Below are positions 53,544-62,336 of a DNA stretch of 64,000 nt, in pieces. Positions within the stretch are counted from its first letter, which is position 1. Every line of letters starts with the position of its first letter. The position numbers and the translations under genes are program-made. The stretch is from Pedobacter rhodius (GTDB taxonomy: Bacteria > Bacteroidota > Bacteroidia > Sphingobacteriales > Sphingobacteriaceae), in the NCBI RefSeq assembly GCF_027213645.1, contig NZ_JAPWGL010000001.1, positions 434,001 through 498,000 on the forward strand, written 5' to 3'. The notes beneath the pieces are model-generated. The model had not been told where the DNA came from. It saw nothing but the letters and a program-made list of their open reading frames with translations, and searched no databases.

Positions 53544-54908
53544 ATGTTAAAAATCAAAAAATATAGCATTCTGGCGCTATCCTTAATCAGTTTAACAGCC
53601 GCTGCACAAAAAGCAAAGCCGCTTTTCGATGGTAAAACCTTAACCGGCTGGAAGGCCGTTGCTGGTGCAGCACCATACAAAGTTGAAGATGGAGCAATTG
53701 TTGGCACCATGACTAAAGGCACACCAAATTCATTTTTAATTACCGAAAAGGAATATGGAGATTTTATTCTTGAGCTGGATGTAAAGTTAGAAGGCGAAAC
53801 CACAAATTCAGGTATTCAAACCCGTAGCCATATTAAACCGGAAGGAAATAACGGCAAGGGATTAGTTTTTGGACGGCAGGTGGAAATCGACCCGACGGCA
53901 AGGGCATGGACAGGCGGTGTTTACGATGAAGCCAGACGATTATGGTTATACCCTTTAGAGTTAAATCCATCGGCAAAATCCTTATATAAAAAGAATGAGT
54001 TTAATCATTATCGCATTGAAAATATAGGTAACGAACTCAAAACCTGGGTAAATGGAATGCCTGTTGCTTATGTGATTGATACCTTGGATAAATCAGGTTT
54101 TATCGGTTTGCAGGTGCATGGCATAGGAAATGAATTGGGGAACGATGGTAAAAAGGTTTACTTCAAAAACATCAATATCCAAACCGAGGGCTTAAAATCC
54201 AAAGCTTTTTCAAAAGGGATTTATACCGTGAACCTAACCCCAAATACTTTGTCTGCTTACGAAAAATCGGAAGGTTATAAATTACTTTTTGACGGAAAAA
54301 GCAATGCTGGCTGGATTGGCGCTTACAAAACAGCTTTCCCGGAGAAAGGCTGGAAAATTGAAAATGGTGTAATTAGCGTAGAGCCATCCGGTGGTTCAGA
54401 ATCGACCAATGGTGGTGATATTGTAACCAAAGAAGAATTTTCAGCTTTCGATATGTCGTTCGAATTTAAACTTACACCCGGGGCAAATAGTGGTGTGAAA
54501 TATTTTGTTACGCTGAGCGAAAATAATAAAGGTTCGGCAATCGGTTTGGAATATCAGGTTTTGGATGATGAATTGCATCCTGATGCTAAATTAGGCAGAG
54601 ATGGCAATCGCACTTTAGCATCCTTATATGATTTAATTACGGCAAAAAAAGAACCACGTTACCTTCGCCCGATTGGCAGCTGGAACAACGCCCGTTTAAT
54701 CGTTTATCCAAATAATAAAGTTGAACATTACCTAAATGGCGTAAAAGTCCTGGAATATGTTCGTGGCTCGGACGAGTTTAAAAAATTGGTTGCCATAAGT
54801 AAATATAAAGACTGGAAAAATTTTGGCGAGGCTCCAAAAGGACATATTTTACTTCAAGACCACGGCAATAAAGTTGATTTCAGAACTATAAAAATTAAGA
54901 AACTATAA
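53544..54908 (+). CDS. Double DUF1080 (3-keto-disaccharide hydrolase-like) exported protein
   Basis: A 454-residue protein with a signal peptide (about 1-21, ending AAAQ). It holds two DUF1080 domains: residues about 27-213 (LFDGKTLTGWKAV start, FILELDVKLEGETTNSGIQTR) and about 245-453 (LLFDGKSNAGWIGA, FDMSFEFKLTPGANSGVKYF). DUF1080 is a concanavalin-like fold; members act on 3-keto-glycosides, cutting after oxidation at C3. The end of the first domain, VYFKNINIQ, and of the second, VDFRTIKIKKL, match. The next gene starts at the base after its stop codon. Which domain is active is not known. Confidence 0.87.
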   Translation: MLKIKKYSILALSLISLTAAAQKAKPLFDGKTLTGWKAVAGAAPYKVEDGAIVGTMTKGTPNSFLITEKEYGDFILELDVKLEGETTNSGIQTRSHIKPEGNNGKGLVFGRQVEIDPTARAWTGGVYDEARRLWLYPLELNPSAKSLYKKNEFNHYRIENIGNELKTWVNGMPVAYVIDTLDKSGFIGLQVHGIGNELGNDGKKVYFKNINIQTEGLKSKAFSKGIYTVNLTPNTLSAYEKSEGYKLLFDGKSNAGWIGAYKTAFPEKGWKIENGVISVEPSGGSESTNGGDIVTKEEFSAFDMSFEFKLTPGANSGVKYFVTLSENNKGSAIGLEYQVLDDELHPDAKLGRDGNRTLASLYDLITAKKEPRYLRPIGSWNNARLIVYPNNKVEHYLNGVKVLEYVRGSDEFKKLVAISKYKDWKNFGEAPKGHILLQDHGNKVDFRTIKIKKL

Positions 54909-56108
54909 ATGCATCGTCGTTCGTTTATAAAAAAATCGGCATTATTCGGATCAGGTGTTTTGGCTGTAGAAAATGTGCTGGCTAACCTTAGTTTAAATCG
55001 GGAAAAAATTATAAATGTCGCCATGATTGGCTGTGGAGACAGGGGAAAAGGTGTGCTTTCCGTTCTCAAATCCATGCCTTCAAAATTTAATATTGTTGCT
55101 TATTGCGATGTTCTGGATTTTCGTTTGGAAGAAACTAAAAAGTATGTTCCGACATCTGCTAAAGCCATCAAAGATTATCACAAGGTACTGGATGATAAAA
55201 CAATTGATGCAGTTTTTATTGCAACGCCATTAAGTGAACATTTCAAAATTGCTAAAGATGCCGTGCTTGCAGGAAAGCATGTATACGTGGAAAAAACCAT
55301 GACTTACAATATCGAGCAGGCTTTGGAATTGAGCAATCTGGTTTTAAAATATCCCAGACAAGTTTATCAGGTGGGTTATCAATATCGTTATTCCCCATTA
55401 TATTTCAGGGTGAGGGATATGATTAAAACCGGTTATTTAGGTAAAGTTTCGCAGGTAGATTGCCGGTGGGACAGAAATGGAAACTGGCGCAGAACAGTAA
55501 ACGACCCGAAACTCGAACGACAGATTAACTGGCGAATGTATAAAGATTATTCGGGCGGATTGGCTGCTGAACTACTTTCTCATCAAATCGATTTTATTAA
55601 CTGGGCCTTTGAAACGCAGCCCGATACAATTACCGGAACCGGCGGAATAGATGTTTTTAAAGACGGGCGGGAAACTTACGATAACATTCAAACCATTCTT
55701 CGGTATGATAAAACAGGAATGATTGGCAATTTCGGTGCAACTTGCGGCAACGCACACGATGGTTATCTTTTCAGGATAAAAGGTACAAAGGGTTCGGTAT
55801 CTCTACTAACAAATACAGGCATTTTTTATCCCGAACCGGAAACAAAGAAAGAATTAGGTATTGTTGATGGCGTTACCGGTGCAAGTAAAATCGTAGTTAA
55901 TACCGATGGCGGAATCCCGATTTTAGATAAGCCAACAATTGATGGTACAAATTATGCCCTGGAAGAATTTTATGAATCGATTATCTCCGGAAAAATTCCT
56001 GCATCAAACGTAAAAACGGGAACACAGGCAGCGATTTGTGTAGCCATGTGTAACGAGGCAATTTATTCAGGTAACAAACAATTGTGGAAGCAGGAATATA
56101 GTTTGTGA
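54909..56108 (+). CDS. Tat-exported Gfo/Idh/MocA-family oxidoreductase (2)
   Basis: A 399-residue protein with a twin-arginine signal (HRRSFIKKSA, 2-11). The Rossmann part shows INVAMIGCGDRGKGV and FIATPLSEHFKIAKDAVLAGKHVYVEKTM-type motif, in which the usual EKP is EKT. The C-terminal domain has RWDRNGNWRR, SGGLAAELLSHQIDFINWAF and NAHDGYLF. The ATG follows the DUF1080 stop without a gap, so expression is coupled. It likely oxidises or reduces a sugar in the same periplasmic pathway, with different specificity from the first Gfo/Idh protein. Confidence 0.88.
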   Translation: MHRRSFIKKSALFGSGVLAVENVLANLSLNREKIINVAMIGCGDRGKGVLSVLKSMPSKFNIVAYCDVLDFRLEETKKYVPTSAKAIKDYHKVLDDKTIDAVFIATPLSEHFKIAKDAVLAGKHVYVEKTMTYNIEQALELSNLVLKYPRQVYQVGYQYRYSPLYFRVRDMIKTGYLGKVSQVDCRWDRNGNWRRTVNDPKLERQINWRMYKDYSGGLAAELLSHQIDFINWAFETQPDTITGTGGIDVFKDGRETYDNIQTILRYDKTGMIGNFGATCGNAHDGYLFRIKGTKGSVSLLTNTGIFYPEPETKKELGIVDGVTGASKIVVNTDGGIPILDKPTIDGTNYALEEFYESIISGKIPASNVKTGTQAAICVAMCNEAIYSGNKQLWKQEYSL

Positions 56109-56113
56109 GATTT

Positions 56114-56177
56114 TGTCATCCTGAGGCACAAAGGATCTGCCTTCGATGAAATAGATCCTTCGTACCTCAGGATGACA
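56114..56177. repeat. REP-like hairpin repeat (TGTCATCCTGAGG family)
   Basis: Outer arms TGTCATCCTGAGG (56114-56126) and CCTCAGGATGACA (56165-56177) are exact reverse complements; inside, AAGGATCT (56131-56138) pairs with AGATCCTT (56153-56160). This is a well-known type of dispersed bacterial repeat, located six bases after the stop of the second Gfo/Idh gene. It may also act as an mRNA 3' end. Confidence 0.75.
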
Positions 56178-56214
56178 GCATGGGGCGGAGAGCATTGCTG
56201 TATAAATATTCAAG

Positions 56215-56673
56215 CTACAAATCCGGATAATCCGGCATTTCAGTCGTAAAAACAAAACTGCCCTTTTCTAAATCCATTTTTGCATAAATATGCTGTAAAC
56301 CATTGGTTAACACAATCCATTTGGCCTGGTGAATGGAATTATACCTGGAGGCCTGTTCAAAAACCGATGGCGTAATTTTAACCTTCGGGGCTTTGCACTC
56401 AATAAGCATTAATTTTTCGCCTGCAGAGTTATAAACCAAAATATCACTACGCTTTTGCAATTGATTTAAAACCAGTCCACCTTCAATCCGGATTAAAGTT
56501 TTCGGGAATTTCTTACCTGCGATTAAATCCTGTATGAAATGTTGCCGAACCCATTCTTCGGGCGTTAAAACCAGGTGTTTTTTCCTTAACTCGTCGAAAA
56601 TAAAAACCACATCATCCTTTTGGGTAATTTTAAACGGATATGGAGGAAGATTAAGCGGAGTAGGGTTAAACAT
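56215..56673 (-). CDS. Orphan HsdR N-terminal-like (PD-(D/E)XK) protein
   Basis: A 152-residue protein like the N-terminal nuclease domain of type I restriction HsdR, without the helicase part. Visible: LTPEEWVRQHFIQDLI, then RSDILVYNSAGEKLMLIECKAP, which supplies the Asp, Glu and Lys of the PD-(D/E)XK site, and QASRYNSIHQAKWIVLTNG. No methylase or specificity subunit lies near, so it is not a working restriction system. I recall this stand-alone form near holA in Bacteroidota, as here. The role is unknown; it may be a housekeeping nuclease. Confidence 0.85.
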   Translation of the reverse strand: MFNPTPLNLPPYPFKITQKDDVVFIFDELRKKHLVLTPEEWVRQHFIQDLIAGKKFPKTLIRIEGGLVLNQLQKRSDILVYNSAGEKLMLIECKAPKVKITPSVFEQASRYNSIHQAKWIVLTNGLQHIYAKMDLEKGSFVFTTEMPDYPDL

Positions 56674-56814
56674 TTTCAGTTGAAAGTTTTCAATGGGCAG
56701 ATTCCCGTTAACAATTTAGCGATAAATCAATTTATAAATTATGAGCAACACCAAAGTTAATATTGTTTATAAACATTTAATAAATCCTAAAAGCTAAATT
56801 GTAATTTTACCGCA

Positions 56815-57837
56815 ATGACTGCCGCCGAAATTATTAAAGATATCAAAGCCCGAAAGTTTAAGCCCGTGTATTTACTACATGGAGAAGAAGCTTATTATAT
56901 CGATCAGGTAACTGAATATATTGAAGATAAGTTATTAAGTGATGCTGAAAAAGGTTTTAACCAAACCGTTTTGTATGGAAAAGACACCGATATGGCAACG
57001 GTTTTAGGTGCAGCAAAACGATATCCGATGATGTCGGACCATCAGGTTGTGATTGTTAAAGAAGCGCAGGATTTAAAATGGGCAAAAGAAGAAGGCAACA
57101 GTAAAGAAGCCGAATTTGTACTTAATTATTTCGAAAAACCATTGCCAAGTACAATTCTCGTTCTTGCCTTTAAGTACGCCAATTTTGATAAACGGAAAAA
57201 AATTTATAAAGCTATAAGTAAAAGCGGTTTAATTTTTCAGTCAGATCCTGTCCGTGATTATAAACTCGTTCCATGGATTGAAGACTTTGTTAAGGAAAAA
57301 GGTTATAAAATAGATCAGCAGGCATCTGCCTTGATGGCTGAATATTTGGGTACAGATTTATCTAAAATTGCCAACGAGATAGAGAAGCTGATGCTTAATG
57401 TTTCTAAAGATGTGACGATTAATACAGATTTGGTTCAAAAAAACATTGGCATCAGTAAAGAATATAATGTGTTCGAATTACAAAAGGCACTGGCTGTGCG
57501 AAATGTGCTTAAGTGTAATCAAATTATAGATTATTTTGCAAGTAATCCAAAGGCCAACCCAACGGTGATGGTTCTGGCAAATTTAGGTGGTTATTTTACT
57601 AAGCTTTTAAAATATCACTACGTTCCAAATAAAGCTGATGCCGCTTCGGTACTGGGTGTTCCGCCGTTTTTTATTAAAGATTATGAAGTTGCCGCAAGAA
57701 ATTACAACACAGGAAAAGTTTTCCAGGTAATCAGTTTACTTCGGGAATACGATTTAAAAAGTAAAGGATTAGACAGCAGTGGAAATGTTGATGACGGACA
57801 ACTTTATAAAGAGCTGATTTTTAAAATTATACACTGA
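56815..57837 (+). CDS. holA: DNA polymerase III subunit delta
   Basis: Part of the clamp loader: opens the beta clamp. The 340 residues show the delta features: ARKFKPVYLLHGEEAYYIDQ at the N-terminus, FNQTVLYGKDTDMATVLGAAKRYPMM with the beta-binding region, and the C-terminal helical domain (about 220-340, VFELQKALAVRNVLKCNQI, LKSKGLDSSGNVDDGQLYKEL). The length and divergence are normal for the family. It is divergent from the HsdR-like gene, 142 bases between starts. Confidence 0.93.
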   Translation: MTAAEIIKDIKARKFKPVYLLHGEEAYYIDQVTEYIEDKLLSDAEKGFNQTVLYGKDTDMATVLGAAKRYPMMSDHQVVIVKEAQDLKWAKEEGNSKEAEFVLNYFEKPLPSTILVLAFKYANFDKRKKIYKAISKSGLIFQSDPVRDYKLVPWIEDFVKEKGYKIDQQASALMAEYLGTDLSKIANEIEKLMLNVSKDVTINTDLVQKNIGISKEYNVFELQKALAVRNVLKCNQIIDYFASNPKANPTVMVLANLGGYFTKLLKYHYVPNKADAASVLGVPPFFIKDYEVAARNYNTGKVFQVISLLREYDLKSKGLDSSGNVDDGQLYKELIFKIIH

Positions 57838-57967
57838 TAAGTTAATTGTTAATCGTTTAAAACCGTTAATCGTAAAATTGGTTAATTATAGTTTAAATGA
57901 AATCGTTAAATTGTAATGCCCGTCACTTAAACAGTCTTACAATAAAACAACTAACGAAATAACCAAT

Positions 57968-58327
57968 ATGCTACAAGGACTAAGAACTATCGTTTATTAT
58001 GTCGGCGATTTAGCTGCAGCCAAAGAATGGTATAAAAACATATTCGGAATAGAACCTTATTTCGATGAGCCATATTATGTTGGATACAATATTGGCGGTT
58101 TCGAATTAGGCTTAAATCCGGATGATTCTGGTTTTAGCAACGGCAACCACTCGATTACTTATTGGGGTGTAAAGGATATTAAAGAAACCTTTTCTCGTTT
58201 CGCAGAACTAGCAGTTGAAATTCATGAGCAGCCTGATAATGTTGGCGGACCGGTTTGGGTTGGAAGTATCTTTGATCCTTTTGGAAACGTAATCGGACTG
58301 ATAGAAAATCCTGAATTTTCGTTATAG
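57968..58327 (+). CDS. VOC-family (glyoxalase/bleomycin-resistance fold) protein
   Basis: A 119-residue protein with the paired beta-alpha-beta-beta-beta units of the VOC superfamily: LRTIVYYVGDLAAAKEWYKNI (5-25), FELGLNPDD, SITYWGVKDIKETF and DPFGNVIGLIENP (105-117). Members include glyoxalase I, dioxygenases and resistance proteins. The metal ligands are not obvious, and the substrate is unknown. It lies alone between holA and the zinc metalloprotease. Confidence 0.85.
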   Translation: MLQGLRTIVYYVGDLAAAKEWYKNIFGIEPYFDEPYYVGYNIGGFELGLNPDDSGFSNGNHSITYWGVKDIKETFSRFAELAVEIHEQPDNVGGPVWVGSIFDPFGNVIGLIENPEFSL

Positions 58328-58443
58328 AATCATTTTTCTCGTAAAAAACAGTTAATTAAAGCTTTGTAACTTAAAAGTTATTTCAAATCCGGTATGAAAG
58401 TGTAAATGCAGACTATATTTACCTTCAAATTAACTAATTTGTT

Positions 58444-61023
58444 ATGAAGAAAAATTTACTCAGCATTTTATTTGCTGTTTCTGCCGTGACTTTTGCCCAG
58501 GCGCAAGTGCGGCAGGGTAATGCAGTTGCAACTACCGATTCTACCAGAAGAGCTCCGGGTGCAGCCTTAGGTTCGGGCGTTAGAGCACAACCAAAACCTT
58601 ACGACCAGGTTATTACAAGCAAAACATCTACCAGGAGAGGGATGATAACCACGCATAAATTAGAAGATAAATTTTTCTTTGAAATTGCGGATTCAACATT
58701 AGGTAGAGATATTTTAGTGGTAAGTCGTATTTCAAAATCAGGTGCAGAAGTGAGAGCAGCACAAGGTTATGCGGGCGATCAAATCGGAAGCTCAGTTATC
58801 CGCTTCGAAAAAGGGCCTAACAACCGCATTTTTATGCGTAAAATAAGTTACAGAACTTATGGTCCAGATAGTACAACATCCATGTATCAATCCTTAAAAA
58901 ATTCAAACATTCAGGCTATTGCAGCTTCATTTAATATTGCTGCTTACACGCCTGATAAAACCGGGAGTGTTATCGACGTTACAGATTACCTAAATAGTGA
59001 TAACGATATTTTCTATTTCAGTTCGCCTGCATCAAAAACACGTTTTAGATTAGGGACTCAGCTTGCTGATAGAAGCTATATCCAAAGCTTAAGGAGTTTT
59101 CCAACAAATGTTGAAATCAGTACCGTTAAAACTTATAGTTTAACAGCTGCTCCGAATCCTTTCGGTGGGGCTGCTCCTTCTGCTGGTATGGGCGGTGGCG
59201 CTCCTGCAGGTTCATCAACAATTGAATTAAATACATCGTTGGTTATTCTGCCTAAAGTTCCGATGAAAGCCCGTTATTTTGATCAGCGTGTAGGTTACTT
59301 CGCTGTTGGTTATACCGATTTCGACTTAAATCCTCAGGGGGTTAAAGAAATTGAATTGATCAAAAGGTGGCGGTTAGAACCAAAACCACAGGATTTGGCA
59401 AAATATAAACGCGGCGAATTGGTTGAGCCAATTAAACCGATTATATTTTATATCGACCCGGCTACGCCTAAAAAATGGATACCTTATTTAAAAGCTGGTG
59501 TAGATGATTGGGCTAAGGCTTTCGAAAAAGCAGGTTTCAAAAATGCAATTATGGCAAAAGAAGCGCCAACTGCTAAACAGGATTCTACCTGGAGTATTGA
59601 TGATGCACGCCATTCGGCTATTGTTTACAAACCATCAGAAATAGCGAATGCAAGCGGTCCGAGTATTTCCGATCCACGTAGTGGCGAGATTATGGAAAGC
59701 CACATCAACTGGTTCCATAACGTACAAAAACTGGTTCACGACTGGTATATGATTCAAACGGCGGCTGTTGATCCAAGGGCCCGTAAAATGACTTTCAGCG
59801 ATGAGTTAATGGGCGATTTAATTCGTTTCGTTTCATCTCACGAGGTTGGTCATACTTTAGGATTACGTCATAACTATGGTTCGAGTTCTACTGTTCCAAC
59901 AGAAATGCTTAGGGATAAGAAATGGGTAGAAGCAAACGGACATACGCCATCTATTATGGATTATGCCCGCTTTAACTACGTTGCGCAGCCGGAAGATAAC
60001 ATTTCATCGAAAGGTTTATACCCTCGCATTGGCGATTACGATAAATGGGCAATCGAGTGGGGGTATAAATACTTCCCTGAAACGAAAAATGCGCAGCAAG
60101 AAGTTCCGATCCTAAACAAAATGACCATCGAATCTGCAAAAAACCGCAGATTATGGTTCGGTACAGAAACTAACCCAGATGATCCGCATTCGCAAAATGA
60201 AGATTTATCTGATAATGCAATGAAAGCAAGTACTTACGGTATTAAAAACTTAAAAGTAATTTTAGCTAATCTGCCAGCGTGGACAAAAGAACCTGCTGAC
60301 GGTTATGATAATTTAGCAAACATGTATGGTCAGTTAACTACCCAATTTGGTCGCTATATGGGCCATGTTGCTAAAAACATCGGTGGTGTTTATGAAAACC
60401 CAAAAACAGTTGAGCAGGCAGGGCCGGTTTACGAACGCACACCAGCTGCAACGCAAAAAGAAGCAATAAGTTTCTTAGATGCTCAATTGTTTAAAACACC
60501 AATGTGGATGATTGATAAACCGATTTTAGATAATATCGATGAGAATGGTTTAGAGGTTATTGGCAGATTACAAAGCACAACAATTAACAGGTTATTAGGT
60601 ACAAACACTTTAACCAAGTTAATTTCAGCAGAAGCAGCTGATGGTGCAAGTGCTTACAAAATCACTGATTTGTTTACTGATTTAAATGGTTCAATTTTTA
60701 CAGAGTTAAAATCTAATCAGCCAATTGATGTTTACAGAAGAAACCTTCAGAAACTTTACGTCGATAAATTGATTTCGATTGTTAAACCAGCCTCTGCACC
60801 AACAGCTGTAAATGCCATACTTGCAGGTGGAGGCAGAGGTGGTGCTGCTCAAGGCGGACTAACAGCTTCTCAAAGCGATGTATTATCTGTTGTTAAAGGC
60901 GAGTTAAAAGCGTTAGATGATATGATTAAAACCAGTGCAAATGCTGCAACAGGTTTGAGTAAATATCATTTAGAAGATTTAGCAGGTAGAATTGATGATG
61001 CCTTAGATGCTAAAAGCAAATAA
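58444..61023 (+). CDS. Large exported zinc-dependent metalloprotease (DUF5117-type)
   Basis: An 859-residue secreted protein with a signal peptide (about 1-20, ending AQA). The zinc site HEVGHTLGLRH (466-476) has the metzincin pattern of three His with the middle Gly. Upstream are DUF5118/5117-like strands: FFFEIADSTLGRDILVVSRI (77-96) and MKARYFDQRVGYFAVGYTDF. A Gly/Ala-rich loop lies at 238-256. The C-terminal 300 residues hold FGTETNPDDP and helices with YGQLTTQFGRYMGHVAKNIG. The family is common in Bacteroidota; substrates are unknown. A terminator follows. Confidence 0.9.
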   Translation: MKKNLLSILFAVSAVTFAQAQVRQGNAVATTDSTRRAPGAALGSGVRAQPKPYDQVITSKTSTRRGMITTHKLEDKFFFEIADSTLGRDILVVSRISKSGAEVRAAQGYAGDQIGSSVIRFEKGPNNRIFMRKISYRTYGPDSTTSMYQSLKNSNIQAIAASFNIAAYTPDKTGSVIDVTDYLNSDNDIFYFSSPASKTRFRLGTQLADRSYIQSLRSFPTNVEISTVKTYSLTAAPNPFGGAAPSAGMGGGAPAGSSTIELNTSLVILPKVPMKARYFDQRVGYFAVGYTDFDLNPQGVKEIELIKRWRLEPKPQDLAKYKRGELVEPIKPIIFYIDPATPKKWIPYLKAGVDDWAKAFEKAGFKNAIMAKEAPTAKQDSTWSIDDARHSAIVYKPSEIANASGPSISDPRSGEIMESHINWFHNVQKLVHDWYMIQTAAVDPRARKMTFSDELMGDLIRFVSSHEVGHTLGLRHNYGSSSTVPTEMLRDKKWVEANGHTPSIMDYARFNYVAQPEDNISSKGLYPRIGDYDKWAIEWGYKYFPETKNAQQEVPILNKMTIESAKNRRLWFGTETNPDDPHSQNEDLSDNAMKASTYGIKNLKVILANLPAWTKEPADGYDNLANMYGQLTTQFGRYMGHVAKNIGGVYENPKTVEQAGPVYERTPAATQKEAISFLDAQLFKTPMWMIDKPILDNIDENGLEVIGRLQSTTINRLLGTNTLTKLISAEAADGASAYKITDLFTDLNGSIFTELKSNQPIDVYRRNLQKLYVDKLISIVKPASAPTAVNAILAGGGRGGAAQGGLTASQSDVLSVVKGELKALDDMIKTSANAATGLSKYHLEDLAGRIDDALDAKSK

Positions 61024-61043
61024 ATAAATAATCCTAACGAATG

Positions 61044-61080
61044 AAAAGGCTTCCTGATTTAGACTCAGGAAGCCTTTTTT
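61044..61080 (+). terminator. Intrinsic terminator of the metalloprotease gene
   Basis: A 14-bp perfect stem AAAAGGCTTCCTGA (61044-61057) / TCAGGAAGCCTTTT (61065-61078), 7-base loop, followed by T to 61080. It starts 20 bases after the stop. Confidence 0.88.
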
Positions 61081-61245
61081 ATGTAATAACGGTAAAATGC
61101 GATCAGTTTCTTTAAGCCTTTTAATTTTTTTAAAGTTATTTTGTTTAAAAACAGGGTTTGTGCTATAAATTGGTGTAAAGTTAAATCTGATTTAGTTTCC
61201 ATAATTTCTTTCATTAATTGTAAATTCGGAACTTAAATTATTTGC

Positions 61246-61650
61246 ATGAAACATTGGTTAGTAAAATCAGAACCTTTTAAATATAGCTGGGAAAAATTTA
61301 ATGAAGATGGCCGTACCTTTTGGGACGGTGTGCGTAATTACCAGGCCAGAAATAACCTTAAAGATATGAGTGAAGGGGATTTGGTACTTTTTTACCACAG
61401 TAATGAAGGAAAAAACGTGGTAGGCATTGCTAAAGTGGTAAAAGAATTTTATCAGGACCCGACAACTGACGATGCCAATTGGGTTGTAGTTGATTTATCA
61501 CCCGTCGAATCCTTAAAAAATCCGGTTTCCCTGGAGCAAATTAAAGCTGAAGAAAGTCTGAAAGACATTTCGCTGGTTCGCCAGGGAAGGTTATCTGTTA
61601 TGCCTTTAAAAGCGGAAGAATTTGATAAAATTTTAGAAATGGGCAGCTAA
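61246..61650 (+). CDS. EVE domain-containing protein
   Basis: A 134-residue protein that is one EVE domain: WLVKSEPFKYSWEKF (3-17), WDGVRNYQARNNLKDM (26-41), GDLVLFYHSNEGKNVVGIAKV (45-65), and PVSLEQIKAEESLKD near the end. EVE is a PUA-like fold that reads modified bases in DNA or RNA. Stand-alone members, like this one, resemble human THYN1. No modification enzyme lies near. It converges on the thioesterase gene, separated by one base. Confidence 0.92.
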   Translation: MKHWLVKSEPFKYSWEKFNEDGRTFWDGVRNYQARNNLKDMSEGDLVLFYHSNEGKNVVGIAKVVKEFYQDPTTDDANWVVVDLSPVESLKNPVSLEQIKAEESLKDISLVRQGRLSVMPLKAEEFDKILEMGS

Positions 61651-61651
61651 A

Positions 61652-62173
61652 TTAGGCTTTAAAAAATAAAGCTTTTAATTCGCTGGCATCATCAGGACTC
61701 ATTTTTCCGCCTAAAACCAAACGCAATTGCCTGCGACGTAGTGCGCCATCAAAAAGGGATATTTCTTCTTCGGTTTCAGGAACCAATTCAGGAACAGGAA
61801 TAGTACGTGCACTTTGGTCTACGGCGACGAATGTATAATAAGCTTCGTTGCTTTTTTGCCGTGCGCCACTTGGAATATTTTCCGCCCAAACATCAAGTCT
61901 TACCTCTACCGAGGTGTTGAAAGCACGGGTAACTTTTGCTTCAATGGTAATTACATCACCAAGCTTTATCGGATGTTTAAAAGAAACATTATCCACAGAA
62001 GCGGTTACAACAATTCGGTTACAGTGTTTTTGGGCAGATATGGCGGCAGCAATATCCATCCAGTGTAGCAAACGACCACCCATCAGGTTGTTTAATGTGT
62101 TGGTGTCATTCGGTAATACCAACTCATTCATTATTGTAAAACTTTCTTTGGCAAATTTCTTCTTTAAACTCAT
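61652..62173 (-). CDS. Acyl-CoA thioesterase (hotdog fold)
   Basis: From the ATG at 62173 it has 173 residues. Hotdog features: ELVLPNDTNTLNNLMGGRLLHWMDIAAA (helix with the conserved N, GG and D), then DNVSFKHPIKLGDVITIEAKV and SVEVRLDVWAEN. These fit the YciA/BFIT group, which hydrolyse acyl-CoA to free acid and CoA. The C-terminus is rich in Arg and Leu (LRRRQLRLVLGGK). An in-frame TTG at 62185 adds four residues and cannot be excluded. Confidence 0.9.
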   Translation of the reverse strand: MSLKKKFAKESFTIMNELVLPNDTNTLNNLMGGRLLHWMDIAAAISAQKHCNRIVVTASVDNVSFKHPIKLGDVITIEAKVTRAFNTSVEVRLDVWAENIPSGARQKSNEAYYTFVAVDQSARTIPVPELVPETEEEISLFDGALRRRQLRLVLGGKMSPDDASELKALFFKA

Positions 62174-62336
62174 ATTCGAGCGCAAAAGTACGTAAAAGAC
62201 CGGTTAAAATTGCACAATTTTCTTAATTTGAAAAATTGAATCTAAAGCTGCTGACATCAGTATTTTAGGATCAATTAACCCTTCAAAAAAAACAATCGCA
62301 TAATTATCATGTTATCTTAACAAATATTTAAAATTG

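Noticed and set aside
56067..56255. Open minus-strand frame of 62 codons across the REP-like hairpin
   Set aside because: The frame is made largely of the palindromic repeat and the end of the Gfo/Idh gene.
56215..56673. Part of a type I restriction system
   Set aside because: No helicase domain, methylase or specificity gene lies nearby; only the N-terminal fold is present.
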